A DNA stretch of 48,832 nucleotides from Pelagicoccus mobilis (GTDB taxonomy: Bacteria > Verrucomicrobiota > Verrucomicrobiia > Opitutales > Opitutaceae). Made by a program: the position numbers and the translations under genes. Below the pieces are notes generated by a model, which saw nothing but the letters and a program-made list of their open reading frames with translations, did no database searches and was not told the DNA's origin. Below, one piece after another: positions 45,361 through 48,832 of the stretch; within the stretch, counting starts at the first letter, position 1, and each line of letters starts with the position of its first letter. The stretch lies in assembly GCF_016595505.1 (NCBI RefSeq), contig NZ_JAENIL010000053.1, forward strand, positions 1-48,832, read 5' to 3'.

Positions 45361-46797
45361 GTGCAAGAAGTCACATTCCACAACACCCTTTCTCGTAAGG
45401 CGGAACCCATCGTTCCCACCAAAGGCAATGTCGTCGGCATGTACTGTTGCGGTCCGACCGTCTACGCTCAGGCCCACATCGGCAACTTCCGCACCTTCCT
45501 CAACCAGGATGTCATGCGCCGAGTCCTGCAAACCGCCGGCTACAAGGTCATTCACGTGCGCAACCTCACCGACGTGGACGACAAAACCATCGCTCGCTCC
45601 ATCGAGGAAGGCCGCGAACTCTCAGAGTTCACCGAGCATTGGACCGAAATCTTCCACCAGGACTGCGGACGCTTCAACATGCTCGCCCCTCAAATCGAGC
45701 CCAAAGCCACCGCCCACATCGACGAGCAGATCAAAATGATCGAAGACCTGCTCGAACGCGGACACGCCTACGCTTCCGAAGACGGTTCCGTCTACTTCCG
45801 CGTGTCGTCTTTCGATGGATACGGCAAGCTCTCTCGCATCAAGGAACGCGAACTTCTTACCGATGCCGAAACTTCAGACGAGGACGAAGGTCCCGTCGAC
45901 TCCGACGAATACACCCGCGACTCCGCAGCCGACTTCGTCATGTGGAAAAGCCGCAAGCCAACTGACGGCAATGTCTTCTGGGATAGTCCATGGGGTGAAG
46001 GTCGCCCAGGCTGGCACCTCGAGTGTTCCGCCATGGCCATGAAGTACCTATCCCACAACCTCGACATCCACTCCGGCGGCGTCGACCTCACCTTCCCTCA
46101 CCACGAAAACGAGATCGCCCAGTCCGAGTGCTCCTGCTGCAACGACAAACAATTCTTCAAATACTGGATACACGCCGCCCACCTCATGGTTGACGGAGCC
46201 AAGATGTCCAAAAGCCTCAACAACTTCTACACCGTAGACGACATCGAGGCCAAGGGCTACGCCCCCGTCGTGCTTCGCTACGCCCTCACCAGCGGGCACT
46301 ATCGCCAGACGATCAACTTCACCGACGACTCCCTCGTCGCCGCTCAAAGCGCCCTCGTCAAACTCCGTAAGTTCTCCGACGAGCTCCTCGCCGCAGCCGG
46401 TCTCAAGCGTGCCGCCGTTCTCAAAGAGATCACCAAAGGCAAGCGCCTCAAAGACGACTGGGGCATCTTCGCCGACGCCTGGGAAAAGCTCTCCCACGAC
46501 ATGAATATCCCCGGCGCACTCGGTGAGATCTTCAAAGCCATCAAATCCAAGCCCGGAGCCGAAGCGGTCTACACTTTCCACAAACTCATCTTCGCCCTCG
46601 GCTACGATCTCGAACAAGTGATCATCGAAAAGCCCAAGGTAGACGCTCCCGAAGAAGTCAAAGCCATCGCCCAAAAGCGCTGGGAAGCCAAGCAAGCCAA
46701 AGACTGGGCCGCAGCCGACGCCCTCCGCGACGAACTCGCCGCAGCCGGCTGGAAAGCCCTAGACGGCAAAGACGGCTTCACCCTCGAACAAATCTAA
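45361..46797 (+). CDS. cysS: Cysteinyl-tRNA synthetase
   Basis: A 478-residue class-I synthetase charging tRNA-Cys. The start is GTG, with AAGGAAG about 10 nt before it. The first zinc cysteine is in YCCGPTVY (29-30), the HIGH-type motif is AHIGN (38-42), further zinc ligands are in WHLECSAM and HHENEIAQSEC, and KMSKSLNN (about 282) is the KMSKS loop. The C-terminal anticodon-binding part ends with DGKDGFTLEQI. The length is normal for the family. thrS follows on the same strand after 102 bp. Confidence 0.97.
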   Translation: MQEVTFHNTLSRKAEPIVPTKGNVVGMYCCGPTVYAQAHIGNFRTFLNQDVMRRVLQTAGYKVIHVRNLTDVDDKTIARSIEEGRELSEFTEHWTEIFHQDCGRFNMLAPQIEPKATAHIDEQIKMIEDLLERGHAYASEDGSVYFRVSSFDGYGKLSRIKERELLTDAETSDEDEGPVDSDEYTRDSAADFVMWKSRKPTDGNVFWDSPWGEGRPGWHLECSAMAMKYLSHNLDIHSGGVDLTFPHHENEIAQSECSCCNDKQFFKYWIHAAHLMVDGAKMSKSLNNFYTVDDIEAKGYAPVVLRYALTSGHYRQTINFTDDSLVAAQSALVKLRKFSDELLAAAGLKRAAVLKEITKGKRLKDDWGIFADAWEKLSHDMNIPGALGEIFKAIKSKPGAEAVYTFHKLIFALGYDLEQVIIEKPKVDAPEEVKAIAQKRWEAKQAKDWAAADALRDELAAAGWKALDGKDGFTLEQI

Positions 46798-46798
46798 G

Positions 46799-46823
46799 GT
46801 AGGGCTCGACCGCCGGGCGAGCC
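46799..46823 (+). repeat. GTAG-type palindromic element, copy 4
   Basis: GTAG is followed by GGCTCG-N9-CGAGCC, an inverted repeat with 6-bp arms. It begins 1 bp after the cysS stop, in the cysS-thrS gap. Confidence 0.55.
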
Positions 46824-46899
46824 GCATTGCAGGATCCTTCCCCTCCAAATTCTCATTGCCCCTATCGCCTAAACACCTACAGCCTTTCTCCCTCATAAA

Positions 46900-48732
46900 A
46901 TGAAAGAACAAATGACTCCTCTCGAAGAGATCCGACACTCCTCGTCGCACGTTCTCGCCACCGCAGTCCTTCGCCTCTTCCCAGAAGCGAAGCTCGACAT
47001 CGGACCTCCCACCGACACCGGCTTCTACTACGATTTCGATCTGGATCACAAGTTCACCTACGACGACCTCGAAAAGATCGAGGAAGAGATGGCCAAGGTC
47101 ATCAAGGAGAACCAACGCTTCGAACGCATCGAAGTCTCCCGTGAAGAAGCCGTAAAGATGATCAAGGAAATCGGCCAAGAGGAATACAAGCTCGGCCGTC
47201 TCGACGACATCCCCGAAGACGATCAAGTCTCCTTCTACCGTAACGGTGAGTTCCTCGACCTCTGCGCCGGCTCCCACGTCAATTACACCAAGAAGATCAA
47301 AGCCTTCAAGCTGCTCTCCATCGCCGGCGCCTACCACCGCGGAGACGAGAACAACAAGCAGCTTCAGCGCATTTACGGCACCGCCTTCGCCAAGAAGCAA
47401 GAGCTCGCCGACTACCTCGAGCAGCTCGAGGAATCCCGCAAACGCGACCACCGTCGCGTGGGCAAGGACATGGGCCTCTTCCACATCGACGAAGCCGTCG
47501 GCCAAGGCCTCATCCTCTGGAAACCAAAGGGCGCCATAGTCCGCCAAGAGCTCCAAGACTTCATCTCCGAACAGCTCATCAAGCAGGAGTACTCCCAAGT
47601 CTTCACACCACACATCGGCAAGCTCGGCCTCTACAAGACCTCCGGTCACTTCCCGTACTACCAAGAGTCCCAGTTCCCGCCACTCATCGAGCGCGACTCC
47701 CTCGCCGACCTCGCAGCCGAAAACGCGAGCTGTTCGACGCTCACCAACAATCTCGAGACCGGCGACATCGAAGGCTACCTGCTCAAGCCGATGAACTGCC
47801 CGATGCACATCAAGATCTACGATTCGGAGCCACACTCCTATCGCGATCTCCCGATTCGCCTCGCCGAGTTCGGCACCGTTTACCGCTGGGAGCAATCCGG
47901 CGAGCTCAACGGCATGACGCGCGTTCGCGGCTTCACTCAGGACGACGCCCACATCTTCTGTACCGAAGAGCAGCTCCAAGGCGAAATCCAAGGCTGTCTC
48001 GACCTCGTCAAGATCGTCTTCGGCACTCTCGGCATGGAGGAATACTCCGTGCGTGTTTCCCTTCGTGATCCGAATTCCGACAAGTACGTCGGCGATCCCG
48101 CAAACTGGGACAAGGCGGAAGCCGCCATCCGCGAAGCGGTCAAAACTCTCGGCGTTCCGTTCGTCGAAGAAGAAGGCGAAGCCGCATTCTACGGTCCGAA
48201 GATCGACTTCGTGGTCAAGGACGTCATCGGGCGCGAATGGCAGCTCGGCACCGTGCAGGTCGACTACAACCTCCCTGTTCGCTTCGACATCAACTACACC
48301 GGTTCCGACAACAAGCCGCACCGTCCCGTCATGGTACACCGCGCCCCATTCGGCTCCATGGAACGCTTCTGCGGTCTGCTCATCGAGCACTTCGGCGGCG
48401 ACTTCCCGACCTGGCTCGCTCCAGAGCAAGTCCGCGTCCTGCCGATCTCCGACAAGGTTCGCGACTACGCAGAAAGCCTTGTAGCCCAGCTCAAGGCCAA
48501 CGGCGTCCGCGCTACCGGCGACTACAACTCCGACAAGCTCGGAGCCAAGATCCGCAACGCCGAGCTAGACAAGGTGCCCAACACCCTGATAGTCGGCGAA
48601 CGCGAAGCCGAAGAAGGCAAAGTCTCCGTGCGCAGCCGCTTCCACGACGGCAAGCCCACCATGCTCTTCGAAGAGTTCGAGACCCAAGTCCTCCAGCTCA
48701 TCAACGAACGCACCCTTCAAATCAAAAAGTAG
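46900..48732 (+). CDS. thrS: Threonyl-tRNA synthetase lacking the TGS domain
   Basis: A 610-residue class-II synthetase charging tRNA-Thr. It begins almost directly with the editing domain (HSSSH at 13-17, LCAGSHV near 126), so the N-terminal TGS domain of about 60 residues found in the E. coli enzyme is missing. An in-frame upstream extension was not found. The catalytic core has the zinc ligand Cys in MNCPMH, motif 2 (FGTVYRWEQSGELNGMTRVRGFTQDD) and motif 3 (HRAPFGSMERFCGLLIE). The C-terminal anticodon-binding domain runs from about 505. ATG codons at positions 1 and 5 are both possible starts. It is probably co-expressed with cysS. Confidence 0.96.
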   Translation: MKEQMTPLEEIRHSSSHVLATAVLRLFPEAKLDIGPPTDTGFYYDFDLDHKFTYDDLEKIEEEMAKVIKENQRFERIEVSREEAVKMIKEIGQEEYKLGRLDDIPEDDQVSFYRNGEFLDLCAGSHVNYTKKIKAFKLLSIAGAYHRGDENNKQLQRIYGTAFAKKQELADYLEQLEESRKRDHRRVGKDMGLFHIDEAVGQGLILWKPKGAIVRQELQDFISEQLIKQEYSQVFTPHIGKLGLYKTSGHFPYYQESQFPPLIERDSLADLAAENASCSTLTNNLETGDIEGYLLKPMNCPMHIKIYDSEPHSYRDLPIRLAEFGTVYRWEQSGELNGMTRVRGFTQDDAHIFCTEEQLQGEIQGCLDLVKIVFGTLGMEEYSVRVSLRDPNSDKYVGDPANWDKAEAAIREAVKTLGVPFVEEEGEAAFYGPKIDFVVKDVIGREWQLGTVQVDYNLPVRFDINYTGSDNKPHRPVMVHRAPFGSMERFCGLLIEHFGGDFPTWLAPEQVRVLPISDKVRDYAESLVAQLKANGVRATGDYNSDKLGAKIRNAELDKVPNTLIVGEREAEEGKVSVRSRFHDGKPTMLFEEFETQVLQLINERTLQIKK

Positions 48733-48774
48733 AGAGTTAGCGGCCGCCGTCGCGAACCAGCGCAAAAAATCCCC

Positions 48775-48800
48775 AATCCGCCTCCCAATCGAGGCGGATT
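48775..48800 (+). terminator. Intrinsic terminator of thrS
   Basis: AATCCGCCTC pairs with GAGGCGGATT (10 bp, 6-nt loop), followed by TTTCTT. It ends the cysS-thrS unit. Confidence 0.88.
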
Positions 48801-48812
48801 TTTCTTATCCTT

Positions 48813-48832
48813 GTAGCGCGGTGCTTCAGCCC
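48813..48832 (+). repeat. GTAG-type palindromic element, copy 5 (cut by window end)
   Basis: GTAGCGCGGTGCTTCAGCCC runs to the window edge. GTAG and the left arm are present; the right arm would lie beyond the window, so assignment rests on resemblance and on its position just after a terminator. Confidence 0.4.

Noticed and set aside
46759-48429. Long minus-strand open frame (556 codons) opposite thrS
   Set aside because: It is a mirror of the GC-rich codon usage of thrS; the thrS motifs prove the plus strand is coding.
1-48832. CRISPR arrays, insertion sequences, prophage or toxin-antitoxin genes
   Set aside because: No regularly spaced repeats, transposase, integrase or phage-type genes were seen on either strand.

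Overview
The window looks like part of a chromosome from a verrucomicrobial bacterium of the Opitutae type, probably marine. The main reasons are the TonB-dependent receptor, whose N-terminus (LSPF followed by GYxAxxTLAGTR) is typical of Opitutae receptors, the dense set of Cys-type sulfatases, and the absence of a SusD partner beside the receptor. The taxonomic call rests on recognising families, not on a marker-gene tree.

The window has two halves. Bases 1-26594 form a polysaccharide-utilisation region. Eleven consecutive minus-strand genes are followed by one divergent plus-strand gene. They encode six type-I sulfatases, three GH106 or GH106-like glycosidases, a TonB-dependent receptor, a GPH-family sugar symporter, a SASA-type carbohydrate esterase, an alpha/beta hydrolase and an unfamiliar EF-hand/SGNH-like protein. 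Most carry signal peptides. One sulfatase and one GH106-like enzyme at the 3' end do not, so the locus seems to work in layers: outer-membrane uptake, periplasmic trimming, symport, then cytoplasmic finishing. The likely substrate is a sulfated, acylated, rhamnose-containing glycan. No polysaccharide lyase, sulfatase-maturing enzyme or regulator is present in the window.

A tRNA-Arg(UCU) gene at 26931-27007 marks the boundary, with its 3' end facing the sugar locus. Bases 27180-48832 are mostly core genes: trpE, a sigma-70 family factor, pckG, a degenerate receiver/coiled-coil protein, a membrane SNase-like protein, an M20 deacylase, a hybrid histidine kinase, an AEC transporter, dapF, pyrD, hemB, cysS and thrS, plus two acidic hypothetical proteins. 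Strong hairpin terminators follow several of them.

The most notable non-coding signals are: five short GTAG-plus-palindrome elements, all in gene ends of the core half and none in the sugar locus; a group of GCAC/GTGC dyads upstream of the TonB receptor and of the GH106-like gene downstream of it; three degenerate copies of a roughly 33-bp repeat at 3098-3304; and a 586-bp gene-free stretch before the sigma factor that is rich in the normally rare tetranucleotide CTAG.
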